Assembly: GCA_015179045.1 (NCBI GenBank)
Contig: WHUZ01000087.1
Location: forward strand, 124,001 to 188,000
Direction: 5' to 3'
Source: Kalaharituber pfeilii
Taxonomy: Eukaryota; Ascomycota; Pezizomycetes; Pezizales; Pezizaceae
DNA length: 64,000 nt
Below the pieces are notes generated by a model. It was not told the origin of the DNA, did no database searches, and was given only the letters and a program-made list of their open reading frames with translations. Every line of letters begins with the position of its first letter. Position 1 is the first letter of the stretch. Both the position numbers and the translations under genes were made by a program. Positions 1 to 12,120 of the stretch are shown one piece after another.

Positions 1-233
1 TTGAAGATGACCTTAGTGCCGGTCCATAGTCCAGTCAAGTCGAGGGTTTGACCCGCAGGGACTGCCAGGTTGCCGATGCTGATGGTGCTGCGGCTCTTCT
101 TGGCCGCAGAAACATAACTAACGCTGGTGATTATTCAGGAGGTACCACGCTCCTTGATGCTCGACTTGACGGAAGCGGCGTGGATGGAAGTGAACTGCAG
201 GACAGCAGCGAAAAGAGCGGTGGTGACACGCAT
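1..233 (-). pseudogene. GH28 endopolygalacturonase 5' part, in-frame stop, runs off the window
   Basis: Reading down from the ATG at 233 gives MRVTTALFAAVLQF, a hydrophobic signal peptide ending near HAA, then KERGTS. After a TGA codon (135-137) the same frame continues with [14 protein letters not shown] and [20 protein letters not shown]. In fungal GH28 endopolygalacturonases (secreted, hydrolyse pectate) this N-terminal region normally reads RGTSC...KKSC.. then the VPAGTTLDL block. The stop sits where the first conserved Cys is expected, and the second expected Cys is Arg. No GT/AG pair around the stop gives a better reading. The simplest view is a recently inactivated gene. A misassembled base or a missed intron is possible. 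The catalytic half lies outside the window. Confidence 0.7.
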
Positions 234-749
234 GATGAAATTTAGCGAAAGTATATAACTTAATGAATGTATATCACGAGTGTATAGTAGTTCGTTTCGA
301 ACGAGAGAATGAATGTGGTGGAATGAGTGTTGAAAGAGTGAATGGAACACCGAGGCTGATCTGAACAGGGTATAAGAATGAATGGTCAACTGAGGAAATC
401 GACCTCCTTATGAGCTTTTGGTCCATAGTACGCTGTGGGCAACTGAACTTCTTGCAGCACCCAGCTTACTGTGTGAGAACAGAGTGTACTAGTAGTGCCA
501 ACTGTAGCTACATACAGTATATCACATGACTTCACCTTACAAGCTGACTTGAACTCTATCTCGAAACTGCAGAACTGGCGACCAGATATTCTACTACGTG
601 CAGCACCATGGGAGGCCTGCTACCGAAATCCCTAGGTCTAAGTATCCCTAAAAAATCAGAACAATCGGAGTAGGAATATGCGCCAAGAATTCATCTCATC
701 CTGCGTACCCCGCTTTGTTGTGTAGAGCCGCAACTCCCCTCGAGTCCCC
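234..749. other. non-coding 5' flank of the GH28 gene
   Basis: I see no convincing coding region. Positions 417-442 hold a 26-bp sequence (core GTCCATAGTACGCTGTGGGC) that recurs identically at 8733-8758, probably a shared transposon fragment. The first copy of a target-site duplication lies at 738-749. Confidence 0.4.
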
Positions 750-1233
750 CCTTTTTTTTAACACGTAACCCATGGCAGGGTGCCTGGCAAGCCTTCAAAG
801 CCCGGAGACAGGCTTAACAAAGAAAGTTCTACATACATATCCCCGTTCCATCCCCCCTCTCCCCTTCTAGAACCTGATTCCGGAAAAGAAATTTTCTAAC
901 ACGTCCTCCCTCTTCCAATTCTTTTCCATGTCGCTCCAGTTCTCAAAACCTTCTTGACTGTTCTGCTGGTGGAAAGCGAGGTGCTCCCCCGTTTGCACCT
1001 CCCCGCACCTGCACTTATCCGAATTCGGCCACCCTCAGCCTTTTCAACCGCATCGCACATCTCCCTCTCTCCAAGCGCAAGGCAGTGAAATTGGACACCG
1101 CCACCAGATTCCACTCCACGACCTTCCCTTTCCCATATCCCTCCACCTCTCTCTTCTCCTTCCTCCACACCTTAACTCTCTGCCGCACCCCACTCCCGGT
1201 GGCCACTTCTCTCCCGTTCTGCGCCGTCCCCTT
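750..1233 (-). mobile_element. 5'-truncated Tad-like LINE, F2 tail, with TSD
   Basis: A minus-strand LINE 3' end. Its poly-A tail appears as T's at 752-759, followed by the F2 tail (CCATGGCAGGG, hairpin at 786-793). Coding remains of the RNase H/C-terminal region include GSGVRQRVKVWRKEKREVEG and NFTALRLERGRC, now in several frames. A 12-bp TSD (CCTCGAGTCCCC) flanks it at 738-749 and 1234-1245. It is closely related to the copies at 9822-10697 and 20815-22199. Confidence 0.85.
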
Positions 1234-1411
1234 CCTCGAGTCCCCTTACTCGCTCATAGTCTGAACCGCTCTATACATCTACGAATCTGCATTCATTCCA
1301 AAAGTCCAAACTTGCCCCTGGCGCCGAGTCTCCAACGGAATTGACATATCTTATCAGTATACCTTCACGATACATTTTCCGAATCTGATTGCATATTCTT
1401 AGCATCGGGAA

Positions 1412-4400
1412 ATGGATCCCTTTTCCATTTCGACTGGAGTTGCTGGCTTCCTCTCCTTAGCGCTTGAGCTTGGGAAGATCCTAAGCAATTATACGAGCCA
1501 GGTCAATTCTGCTCCAAAGGATGCTCATGACTTACTCACTGAGATTACTGCACTGAGTCACACTCTCAAACAGCTGATTACCTTCCTGACAGAGCAAGAT
1601 GTCAAAGGGAATTTTCACCAAACTTCTGCTCTTTGTATCGTGATTGAGATCTGTAAGAGCAAGATTGAAAGGCTTCACCCAAAATTAGTCAAGTTTCGAG
1701 TATCAGGGGGGTTTAGTGACCGCTTGAAATGGCCATTCAAGAGAGAAGAGTGTGTAGAGATAGTCCAAACATTGTATCGCTGCACTCAAACAATCGAATT
1801 TTCGTTGACTATTGCGAACTAGTATTTCCAATTCCCTTGACATTTGCATTTCCAAATACTAAACGATCATAGTGAACTTCTATCGAAGACATCCGGAGAG
1901 GTCATGACTGGCTTATCACAGCAAAAGCAGCAAATAGACTCCGTTATGTCATTGTTTCCTGTTATCCCAAATCAAATGTCAAAGATGAGCACAACCCTTG
2001 GTGAGGTCTTGGGTTTCGTCTCAACGCTTGATCAACTAGCTATCGATATGCAGCAAATCAAGCTTGGTGTACAGAACTTGCAGCTGAATATGGATGGTGC
2101 GTGTACTTACTACTATTTTCCTTTGATTTTTGGTGTGGCTTATATATATACTTACTGCCTTTTTCAGTGGAGAACACCGAAAAACTCCTGGCATGGTTGT
2201 CACCACTTGAGCCACAGAAACGACATCAAGATGTCAAATCTAGCCGACTTAAAAATACGGGAACTTGGATTCTTCAGACAGACCAATTCAAGTCTTGGCT
2301 GTCAAGCAGTATTGAAAGGCCAAGTGAACGCATTCTAGGTTGTTATGGGATGCCTGGGGCTGGGAAAACAGTCATTGCGTATATATCCCTAGCTGCTGTT
2401 TTGAATTTATTGCTGCCCATATGGCATTACAGCTTTGCTAACAGTTCTTGAAGGTCTGTTGTCATTGATCACCTATCTCTCGAAGTCGAGCAACCAAGAG
2501 CAGCTATCGTCTACATCTACTGTGGCTATCGGGACCAGAAAGACCAAGTTACTCTACATCTTGTTGGAAGCCTCATAAAGCAATTGGTACTCAAATTCTC
2601 ATTATCTTCTCAACAATTACCTGAGATGATCACCAAGAAGTTCGAAGCTGCCAGGAAATCAAGTAAAACGCTGCAACTCGATGATGCCAGAGCTATGCTG
2701 AAGGATCTTGTACAAAAGCTTGACATCACCTTTATCTGCATTGACGCAATGGATGAGTTGGAAGACCAAACAAGAATAGAGTTCCTCACATTGATCAAGG
2801 ATATTGTGCACATGGAGCGTTCCAGTTCTGAAACCCAATCTAACAGCATGGTACGGTTATTGTTCACTGGGCGGCCAAATGTTAAGGACCAAGTGTGTCA
2901 AGTTCTGGGGAGACAATTGGGGTCGTTAGAGATTGTGGCTAAGGATGACGACATCCGGAGATACCTTACGCATAAGATTGACAGCGATCCGTCGCCTGAC
3001 GCTATGAATAGCAAGCTCAAGGATGAAGTATTACAGGTGTTATTGGAAAAGTCTCAAGGAATGTAAGTTTTAAATGTGCCATATTTATCAAGTCGATATT
3101 AATCCTTTTTATCAGGTTTCTACTCCCTGCGTTACACATAAACATGATTCTGCAAAAACCAACAATTAGGAAGCGACGAGATGCACTACACAATCTACCA
3201 ACTGGTCTCTATGCTGCCTATGGGATAACTATATCCAGAATTCAACAATCAACCCGTAGAGCAGAGCTAGGTATGAAAGTGCTCATGTGGGTATGCCTGG
3301 CTGAGAGACCATTAAGAGTAATAGAACTCCGCCATGCATTAGCCGTAGAGGACGAAGATACAGCCCTCGATGAGGAAAACATTCCTTCAGAAAAGACACT
3401 CCTGGACTGTTGCTATGGCTTAGTCATTGTTGATGACGAGAGCTCCTCTGTGCGTCTAGTGCATTATACACTCCAAGAATATTTTAAGTCACACAGCGAA
3501 AATCACTTTCCAACTGGCCATATTTCCCTCGCGAGGACGTGTTTAACGTACCTCAGTTTCAGTCCTTTAGCTTGTCCTTGTCGGTCAGAGAATGAGCTCG
3601 ATCAACTTGAAGCAGACTTCCCGTTACTGAACTATGCTTCTTGTCAGTGGGGCCACCACGCGCGAAAGCGGTGTGACGAGACAATAGAGGCACTGGCTAC
3701 CAAGCTGCTTCGGCTACATCATCCTGCAGGAGTTCAGCAGTTGAGCCGAGTTCTTGACCGTAACCGTGACTACTATATCAGTATCTACGATGACGGGTGG
3801 GATAGTACCTTTTGCGGGATACATGCCGTTGCATACTTTGGAGTTGAGAGTATCCTGCAAGTGTTACCACAAGCTCCACACCCAGATTCAACTGCCCAAC
3901 GCCGCGGCAGGCGTGGTGTCAGTCCGTTAGTTTATGCGATCTGGTACTTCCGCAACGAGGCTGTAGTGCGCTTGCTCCTTGAGCGAGCTGATATCGAAGC
4001 CGACGGAAAGGATCAAGACGGCAGGACTCCGCTTTCATATGCTTCTGAGGAAGGCCATGAGGCTGTAGTGCGCTTGCTTCTTGAACGAGCCGATGTCGAA
4101 GCCGATTTACGAGATAAAATAGACAGGACTCCGCTTTCATATGCTTCTGAGGAAGGCCATGAGGCTGTAGTGCGCTTGCTTCTTGAACGAGCCGATGTCG
4201 AAGCCGACGCAAAGGATAGAGAGGGCAGGACTCCGCTTTCATATGCTGCTGGGGAAGGCCATGAGGCTGTAGTGCGTTTGCTGCTTAAACGAGCCGATAT
4301 TAATGTGAATGCAAGGGATAACACTGCATCGACAATGAGATACGGTGGGTGGAGATCCACTTCAAAGTCTCCAAACAGCAGAGCTCCACTTTCATATGCT

Positions 4401-5543
4401 GCTATGAACGGCCATGAGGCTGTAGTGCGCTTGCTGCTTGAACGAGCTGATGTCGAAGCCGATTTACGAGATAAAATGGACAGGACTCCGCTTTCATACG
4501 CCGCTGAGGGAGGCCATGAGGCTGTAGTGCGCTCGCTTCTTGAACGAGCCGATGTCGAAGCCGATCCACAGGATGACAATAGCAGGACTCCGCTTTCATA
4601 TGCTGCTATGAAAGGCAATGAGGCTGTAGTGCGCTTGCTGCTTGAACGAGCCGATGTCGAAGCCGATGCAAAGAATCATGAGGGCAGGACTCCGCTTTCA
4701 TATGCTGCTGAGAAAGGCCATGAAGCTGTAGTGCGTTTGCTGCTTAAACGAGCCGATATTAATTTGAATGCAAGGGATAACACTGCATCGATGATGAGAT
4801 ACGGTGGGTGGAGTGTATCGAGATCCACTTCAAAGTCTCCAAACAGCAGAGCTCCACTTTCATATGCTGCTGAGAAAGGCCATGAGGCTGTAGTGCGCTT
4901 GCTGCTTGAGCGAGCCGATGTCGAAGCCAATGCACAGGATGACGATAGCAGGAGTCCACTTTCATATGCTGCTGAAGGAGGTCATGAGGCTGTAGTGCGC
5001 TTGCTGCTTGAGCGAGCCGATGTCGAAGCCAATGCACAGGATGACGATAGCAGGAGTCCACTTTCATATGCTGCTGAAGGAGGTCATGAGGCTGTAGTGC
5101 GCTTGCTGCTTGAACGAGCCGATGTCGAAGCCAATGCAAAGGATGGAGAGGGCAGGACTCCGCTTTCATATGCTGCTGAGAGAGGCCATGAGGCTGTAGT
5201 GCGCTTGCTTCTTGAACGAGCCGATGTCGAAGCCAATGCAAAGGATGGAGAGGGCAGGACTCCGCTTTCATATGCTGCTGAGAGAGGCCATGAGGCTGTA
5301 GTGCGCTTGCTTCTTGAACGAGCCGATGTCGAAGCCAATTCACAGGATGACAAAAGCAGGACTCCGCTTTCACATGCTGCTGAGAGAGGCAATTGGGCTG
5401 TTGTAGCCTTGCTTATTGTGCGAGCCGAAGTGGATGTAAATGCAAGGGACCGCAATGGCAAGAGTCCACTTTTATTTGCTGTTGAGGTTTTCCAATGTGA
5501 GACTACACTGAGTTACTCCTTGAGCGAACAGATATTGACGTAA
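1412..5543 (+). CDS. NACHT-ankyrin STAND (NLR-like) protein, five exons
   Basis: Exons 1412-1821, 1873-2096, 2168-2378, 2454-3062 and 3116-5543 keep one frame and give 1293 aa. Introns are 51-75 nt with GT/AG ends, and the first has a TACTAAC-like branch site. Residues 1-210 match the fungal helical N-terminal domain of STAND proteins (start MDPFSISTGVAGFLSLALEL). NACHT follows: Walker A GMPGAGKT near residue 272 and a Walker B-like ITFICIDAMDEL near 372. A helical stretch with SQGMFLL and TIRKRRDALHNLP leads to about 15 ankyrin repeats from residue ~750 to the end. Family role: nucleotide-controlled oligomerising sensors in fungal non-self recognition. A 1-nt deletion relative to the repeat unit near 5485-5510 shifts the frame. 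The alternative frame continues ankyrin-like to a TAG at 5774-5776, so about 90 residues are lost or recoded. Confidence 0.85.
3920..5480 (+). repeat. near-identical 102-bp ankyrin repeat array
   Basis: Units of about 34 codons read (G/S)RTPLSYAA-(E)-GHEAVVRLLLERADVEA. Units around 4925-5130 are almost identical at DNA level, far more alike than functional constraint needs. Two longer units (around 4300-4380 and 4750-4850) share an insert with MRYGGW and STSKSPN, suggesting block duplication of several units. Such homogeneity is known in fungal NLR recognition repeats. Confidence 0.85.
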
Positions 5544-5776
5544 CTGCAGATCCCACAAAATTCCGCAGAGGTGCTTTTTATGCTCTGCTCAGACTGTGCA
5601 CTGAGTTTGTGATACGCAACCTCCTTGAGCGAGCTGATATCGACGTACACGCAAAAGATAACTCTGGCAATACTCCGCTTTCATACGCCAATGAGAAATG
5701 TAATAATAAGACTATCGCGCGGCTACTTGCTGAGCGAGCAGCATTGAATGCAGAGGTAAAGTCATGCGGTGAATAG

Positions 5777-7610
5777 CAGCGAAAGTCGCTGCCATATAGT
5801 AAGTAGCAGGAGAAGGACACTGTGGGTGCTATATTGCGCCACTTGCTCAATAGTATCCAGGGATGCAAATCAAAGTCTACATATATAGGATAGTACGGGA
5901 AACATCCTCTTAGGAATCCTATTCCTATCGAAGTGCGTTTGCGGAATGCGGGGTCAATGTCTTGTTTTGCACGCGATCACTGATATCAACAAAAAAAAAA
6001 AAAAAAAAAGGCTTGTTTATTTATTTGTCTGCTTTTCCTATACCTGTTGTTTTCTTATACAATGTGCTATTCAATCTTGATTGCCAATGATCGCTGTTTC
6101 TGCATTCTTGTGTTTTTAGTAATACTTCGAAGTGAATTTTCTTGAGTATGGCATACTTGGATTACAGTAGAAGCGAGGGGCGTTTCAGGAGGTACAGTAT
6201 GCAAAGGCCAGCCACTTGTTCAACGTCGTAAGATGGTCGGGTAGCGGTGCGTGACTTCGCCCTGGATCTCCATTGTAAGAGTGGAGTCTTTGAGAAGCCC
6301 CTCTTTCATTCTCCCCGGAGCCCTCCTTAAATACCTCTCCTTGCATGGCCCTTTTCAAGCTACTGTACATAACCACTTCGGTGTAGGAGGAGCACCTTAC
6401 ATCAGTGTACTTCCGGGTCCAGCTTACCTCAATAGGAAGGCATCTCCTTGCAGGACCCTTCCCAAGCTACTGTACATCCACCCGCCGCCTCACAGTACAC
6501 CGCTACCACTCCAGCACGTCACCATGAGTAGCTTAGTCCAGGCTGTGGCGAGTCCCCAGTGTATGTCCGGGCAGCAGCTCGATGGGACGGGTACAGTACT
6601 GTCGCAAACGCGTCTGGGTGCGGTGGGGGATCTTGGCATTTCCCGTGCCATGGTGAGGGAAGGCCGGAGAGGGAGGTAACTACTAGAAGGGGAAGGGGGT
6701 ACCGGGAAGGGAAGGGTATTTAATGAGGGGAGAAGAGGGGAGGCCTCAGAGGAGGATCATCATCGTTACAAGGTTGAAGGAAGTGAGATCCATAGACCTC
6801 GATCAATTCCAGCTTCTTGCTCCTTCTTCCCTCTAGTCCACTTTCCTCCCCTACAGTACCAGAGCCCACCGTGACACAGCACTCGTCCCGCGAGAAGCAG
6901 CGGGACGAGCATCCACCAGGTACCGTGTGGCGGCCACACGAAGCCCCTTCCCAAACTAGCCGCGCAGTGTACGCCCGCAAGTGCTAGCATGAGACTAGCA
7001 CCCTTGCTCCTAATCTAGTAGTCATGACCCCCGACCGAAGGGAGGGCTCCCTCTGCGCGGCCATGAGGGCCACACGGAGCCGCAACGTCCCCAGGACCAT
7101 CCACATGGGTTCTCGTGCGACACGTCTCCGCTGCCATGCTGTCCCATTCCAGACCGCCGCTTTCACGCACAGTACAAACAGTCAAGTGTATTTGCCAGCC
7201 TGAGGGATCCACACCCTCAGCGCGCTCAAAATCACTGCTCAGGCGCTGTCCAGCATCGACGCCTCCGCCATAAATCCTCCCTCCGCGTCTGCCACCATGC
7301 GCGCCAGCCAGCGGCACCAGGACCTCCCGCATCGGCTGCCGTCTCCCGCCAGCAGTCTGCACCAGCTACATCCCCATTCCGCTTTGCAAAGATATCTAGC
7401 TCAACAACCCTGTTGCGAAGCAGTCCCATGGGCGAAGTGGAAAGATGCTGTATGGATTCAAGATACTTTTGTCACAGGGTAGAGAGTCACCGTTCACAGC
7501 TAATGACGGTTTCCAATCCTGCCTTCTAACTCCCTTCGGGCGAGGAAGAACAAGGCATCGCCGCACATAGTAGTCAACATTGGTTGTATTACCAAGCGCC
7601 TTCTTCACCG
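5777..7610. other. 1.8 kb with no recognised gene
   Basis: A run of A's (5992-6010) may be an old retroelement tail. Two imperfect direct repeats (6340-6373 and 6444-6479, sharing CAAGCTACTGTACAT) lie about 105 bp apart. A perfect 10-bp hairpin (CTCGTCCCGC/GCGGGACGAG) lies at about 6882-6910. Reading frames here are short and resemble nothing I know. Confidence 0.3.
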
Positions 7611-7623
7611 GAGAGTGTGACAA

Positions 7624-7727
7624 TTTTTTTTTTTTTTTTTTTTTATATCATTTATCGCATGCCGCCCTATGGGCTATGGCGATGTTTAGCTAAAATAAAA
7701 GAAGCATTCCCGCCAGAAGTCACCAAT
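7624..7727 (-). mobile_element. F1 short retroelement copy
   Basis: Poly-T then CATTTATCGCATGCCGCCC, the F1 tail on the minus strand, with about 40 bp of its upstream part. TSD GAGAGTGTG(A/G)CAA at 7611-7623 and 7728-7740. The outer hairpin pairs are of the ATCGC/GCGAT type. Confidence 0.85.
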
Positions 7728-7785
7728 GAGAGTGTGGCAATGGTCGGTATCATGGTACCTACGTCCATCACATACTTTTGCTGAC

Positions 7786-8052
7786 CTAATTCCGCCAACA
7801 AGGGAAAAGTTTCAGAAATATCCTTTTATCTGCTAACGTGAAGTCAAACCACTCAATTTCCCAGGATTCAGCAAACTCGTACGGTAAGTTGATGCTATAA
7901 ATGCCGAACATGGAGTTATAGACACTGGGTCTTGGATGGTTACAATCCCTCTTAGCCCATTCGCAGAATTCCAAAACAGTTACTTTCCTGATTCTTGTGT
8001 CATAAGAGGTGTCGGAATGTTTATACACATGCGGCGTCTCTGCAGCGCGCAA
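7786..8052 (-). other. open frame of 88 codons, unidentified
   Basis: It reads KVTVLEFCEWAKRDCN and later WEIEWFDFTLADKRIFLKLF. The phrase VTVLEFCEWA is faintly like the helix after the BTB core in the BTB genes further on (VTLQKFLQWAY), but the rest does not follow. It may be a decayed BTB fragment or a chance frame. Confidence 0.15.
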
Positions 8053-8059
8053 TTAAGGG

Positions 8060-8950
8060 TAAACGTTGACCAGTGGTTCAGTGGATTGCATGCAAGGAAT
8101 TTCCGATTCGGATCCCCCATTGTAGCGAATTGGAGCTCGCGAGATTCGGATGTTGCAGAAGTGAGATTTGGAATGTGAAAGTAACAAGGTAGAACGAGCG
8201 CAAACTGCTATATAGTGCTTGCTGTAAGAATACGATGGTGTGTATTTACCCCTGAGGCACAGAAGCGGGTAGGTTGGTACGTGAGTACGTTGTCACTTGT
8301 GGGACATGGATACTGACAGCCAATGAAAACACGCCATCGACTACTTCACTCGTGTAGTCCACAACCGGTGGTTTAGTCACCGGGGCAGACAGCGAATGGT
8401 TCTGACCTGTGGTAAGCAGCATATGCAACACTTAGCAAGAGTTTAATACTACGCAAGTCAAACAATTCAGACGTGGTCACCTTGACTTGCATATGATACT
8501 TGGAACAAAAATGAAAAGGAAAGCTTCCTAGCGGTACTCAAAATTACGTAGGGTATTTTCGACCCGGATATTCCGAATTTCGTAAAATTGAAATTTTGGG
8601 AAAATCCGAACGAAATCGTAATGTCCACACAAATATATTCCGATTTCACATATGAACGTAAGTACTTTATTTGTAATCTGGACTACGGTACTTTATCCGA
8701 ATTTTATCCGTGGAGAACGCAACCAGAGAAAATTTGGTCCATAGTACGCTGTGGGCAATGGATTGAGGACATATAACTTTAGCATTCAATGGCGAGTTCT
8801 CCCAAGAATGTTTGACATGTCACCCTAAACCCAATCCTTGCAATTACTCTGCAGGGACAAGCTCATCTTGCAGCAAAAGGAAACACAGTGACAAGACCAC
8901 GGCCTGAGCACACATATTTTTCTTTTGGATAGGCCTTGACACTCTCTAGT
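8060..8950. other. non-coding, no recognised gene
   Basis: AT-leaning sequence with no convincing frame. It contains the second copy of the 26-bp repeat at 8733-8758. Confidence 0.3.
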
Positions 8951-8955
8951 ACATA

Positions 8956-9801
8956 CTGTGTTTCACCACATCTCGACGCACACCACAATTCGACGCACTT
9001 TCCCACCAAAACTGAGCGAATGAGAACCTGTATATCCCCACGCACAGAACCTACTTTTCCATGCGCCTTTCAGGAGGCTTAAAGCAAGCATCATTCTTCA
9101 GATCCTGCATCTCTACTTTTTAAAATAGGTAGTTGTGAATGAATTATATCTCTGCACATTTTCACATAAGTCTTGGCATATATTTTTGCGGTAAAATTGC
9201 AGATATGGAAATCTACCCACTGCACCTGCAATTAATTCATTAAAAATATTTAAACATTTCATTTGGATAACCTATCACTATGGAGATATACATGAATGGC
9301 ATCAACATAATCCTTGAAGTAATTGTTGAGCTGTTCAAAATATTTTCATTACCATAGAAATATTGCATATGAATAGTATCGGAAGAGCACCTGAAAATAT
9401 ATATCAGCATGCCAACTATGCAATATATTAAAATGGACTGAATAAAATCAAGTGAATCAATCTACAACTAGGGGGGGCTCTTTGGTCACAAGACAATCGC
9501 CATTGGTGTGATAGTGCTAACAAAGAATAGTATGTTCAGTCCGCTGAAATATTGTATGAGAATCCCATACAAATAGATGCCAAGACATTGTTACAAATTT
9601 CGCGGTGGCATAATTCCTTGAGAATGCTTGCTTTGAGCAGGCAGAGGTGCTAAACATGAAGAACAAGTATTTATTTAGTGTCTCTATATAGCGCTTACAA
9701 AATTCTGCCCTAGTGGTTGAGGTACACGCTCTTCTGCGTGGCTAGTTTTGGTGGGAAAGTGCGTCGAATTGTGGTGTGCGTCGAGATGTGGTGAAACACA
9801 G
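8956..9801. mobile_element. TIR DNA element with TA target site, non-autonomous
   Basis: Perfect inverted repeats of about 58 bp (left from CTGTGTTTCACCACATC at 8956 to about 9013, right about 9744-9801) enclose about 730 bp without a coding frame. TA dinucleotides flank both ends (8954-8955 and 9802-9803). The TIR carries internal CGACGCAC repeats. TA duplication suggests a Tc1/mariner-type source. Confidence 0.7.
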
Positions 9802-9821
9802 TAGTGCACATCCGATTTTCC

Positions 9822-10697
9822 TTTTTTTTTTTTTTTTTTTTTTTATAATCACATAACCCCGCTTGTAGCACTTGGCCATGGCAGGGTCCCTGGGCAAGCC
9901 CTCATAGCCCGGAGACAGGCTAAACTAACTCTCTACGTACATGGCCCCCACGCGCCGTCGCCCCCGCTCTCCTAGCTTCTAGAACTTGACCCCAGCGAAG
10001 AAATTCTCCAAAACGTCATACTCCTCCCCATTCTCCGCCTTTCTCTTCCAATTCTTTTCCATGTCGCCCCACCTCTCAAAGCCTTCTGGACGGTTCTTCT
10101 GGTTTCTGCATCGGAAAGCGAGGTGCTCCCCGGTTTGCACCTCCCTGCACCTGCACTTATCCGACTCAGCCGCCCCTATCCTCTTCAACCACACTGCACA
10201 CCTCCCTCTCTCCAGGCGCAAGGCAGTGAAATTGGATACTGCTATCCTATTCCACTCCATGACCTTTCCTCCTCCAAAGCCCTCCACTTCTCTCTTCTCC
10301 TTCCTCCACGCCTTCACCCTCTGGCGCACCCCACTTCCGGTGGCCACCTCCTTCCCCTGCATCACCGTCCCCTTCTTCGCCCACTCATCCGCCTTCTCAT
10401 TGCCTGCGATTCCGATGTGAGCTTTTACCCACAACAGTTTCGCATCCCCCCCTTCCTCTTTCTTCTCGCCACTGCATTCACCACCCTTCTCACATCCTCT
10501 GTCTTTCCCTTTCCCTCCTTGCCTGCCTTCTGAATCGCCATGACAGCAGCTTCAGAGTCTAAGCAAACCAGGACCGGTACCTCCTACGGTACACCCTCCA
10601 GCGCCCTTCTCACCCCCCTCACCTCCCCGTCAAAAACCGTCGCCGTTCTCCCTACTACCTCCGCCACCACCGCTGATCTCCCCCATACACCCGCCCG
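9822..10697 (-). mobile_element. 5'-truncated Tad-like LINE (RNase H end), F2 tail
   Basis: The poly-T at about 9822-9844 is the 3' end. It is followed by the F2 tail (CCCCGCTTGTAGCAC...CCATGGCAGGG) and a C-terminal LINE frame ending at 9979. Residues seen: WVKAHIGIAGNEKADEWAKK (RNase H HxxGNxxAD block), then NFTALRLERGRC and a Cys/His motif CRCREVQTGEHLAFRC. Upstream, GVWGRSAVVAEVVGRTAT and EGVP lie in other frames, so at least one frameshift is present. I cannot fix the TSD. Confidence 0.8.
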
Positions 10698-11539
10698 AGT
10701 AGTATTACTTACTGTACCAATACACGCTTCCATGTCACAACAAGCTTGGACTATTGTTTGAATTGCAGACACCAATTCCAATCACTTTAATTCATCCTAG
10801 ATGGCTATTAACTACATCAACCGAACCTACAGCGTCAATTCTCAAGCTGCCGGATTGTGATCATTGAATATTGACTCATGGCCAAACGGCGCCAGCTGGA
10901 TTCTCAACTTCACATATTGTAGTGAGGTAACCTATTTTTTTTTTTTGTCTCTGCGATAGGATTGTAGCTTGTATGCGGAACAAAATTATCTAAACAGAGC
11001 AATGTCATGCCAATCTTTCTAGCGAAGAATTCAAACCTGTAAAGCAGCGTAGCTCATCCAGCAGTTTCAAAATTGTCAGGCTTTGCAGGATATCCTGGAC
11101 CTTTACTACATACACCTGCACCTCAATTGCACACCCTCAAAATGCTCTGCACTGCAAATGAATAAGCTCTTGTGCATCTGGAGTAGTGTACTCCAAATGT
11201 AACATCCTACGAGCATGAGACAGCGCAAGACGAAGCCTACCAGCAGTGACCGGAACTGATGAGCAAGTAATATGACAGGGTGAGGTACTACAGGAAACCC
11301 AAAATTTCATTTTTGTTTCTTCATCTGCTCATTAATTCAGATCTATTTTTCCATTTTTCATTTTTTACTTAATTGAGTAATCATGCATTCAAACTAGTAG
11401 ATCACAGCATGGGCCGACATTTGGTAGCCAGTGGGCACGGTACGCACTTACGTCACTAGTCCACTTTAAAACTTGTCTTGCCATATGCCTGTACCAACAA
11501 GTGATCATACCTACCCCACAATGTTGGTACCTGTGTCAC
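10698..11539. other. non-coding gap
   Basis: Low-complexity AT-rich sequence. I see no gene, TIR or satellite here. Confidence 0.3.
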
Positions 11540-11759
11540 AGTGTCATGGCGTAAAGTTTATCGTCTGATGAGGTCCGGGAGCGGCAGGCAGAATCTGCCT
11601 GTCCGGAGAGGTTCCGGGTATGGCAGATCCGATCCATTGGCATAAGATGTAGGAGAATGAGCTGAGGTAGAATGAGCTGAATTTGACAGGTATGGCGGCT
11701 CCGACCTGCCGGCGTGAGATGAGGTGAAGTCGACAGGTATGGCCGGCCTGACCTGAGGC

Positions 11760-12120
11760 ACTCAGTAGCCATTTTAGCAGCCATTTCGGCAGCCATTTCA
11801 AGAGTCGTTTTGGTAGTCATTTCCATAGCCATTTCATTATCCCTTTTAGTAGCCATTTTAGTACCCATTTCGGTAGCCATTTTAGTACCCATTTCGGTAG
11901 CCATTTCAGCAGCAATCTCAGCAGCAATTTCAGTAGCTATTGAAGTAGCTATTGCAGCGGCCATTTCAGCGGCCATTTCAACAGCCATTGCAATAGCCAT
12001 TTCGGCAGCCATTTCAGCAGCCATTTCAGCAGCCATTTCAGTAGCCATTTGAGCAGCCATTTCAGCAGCCATTTCAGTAGCCATTTCGATAGCCATTTCG
12101 GTTGCCATTTCATCATCTAT
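11760..12120. repeat. 12-bp minisatellite, about 30 units
   Basis: Tandem GCCATTTCAGCA-like units with variants GCCATTTCGGTA. Open frames across it (Met-Ala-Glu or Ala-Ile rich) follow from the repeat period and are not evidence of a gene. Confidence 0.9.

Noticed and set aside
3919..5461. Antisense open frames through the ankyrin array
   Set aside because: They mirror the repeat period of the sense gene and have no independent features.
6251..6679. 142-codon open frame
   Set aside because: Composition and internal direct repeats look non-coding; no recognisable motif or splice context.
8065..8120. tRNA-like sequence with an A-box match (TGGTTCAGTGG)
   Set aside because: The B-box is poor (GATTCGGATCC) and I could not fold acceptor and anticodon arms.
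11810..12052. Ala/Ile-rich and Met/Ala/Glu-rich frames
   Set aside because: Products of the 12-bp minisatellite, in frame on both strands.
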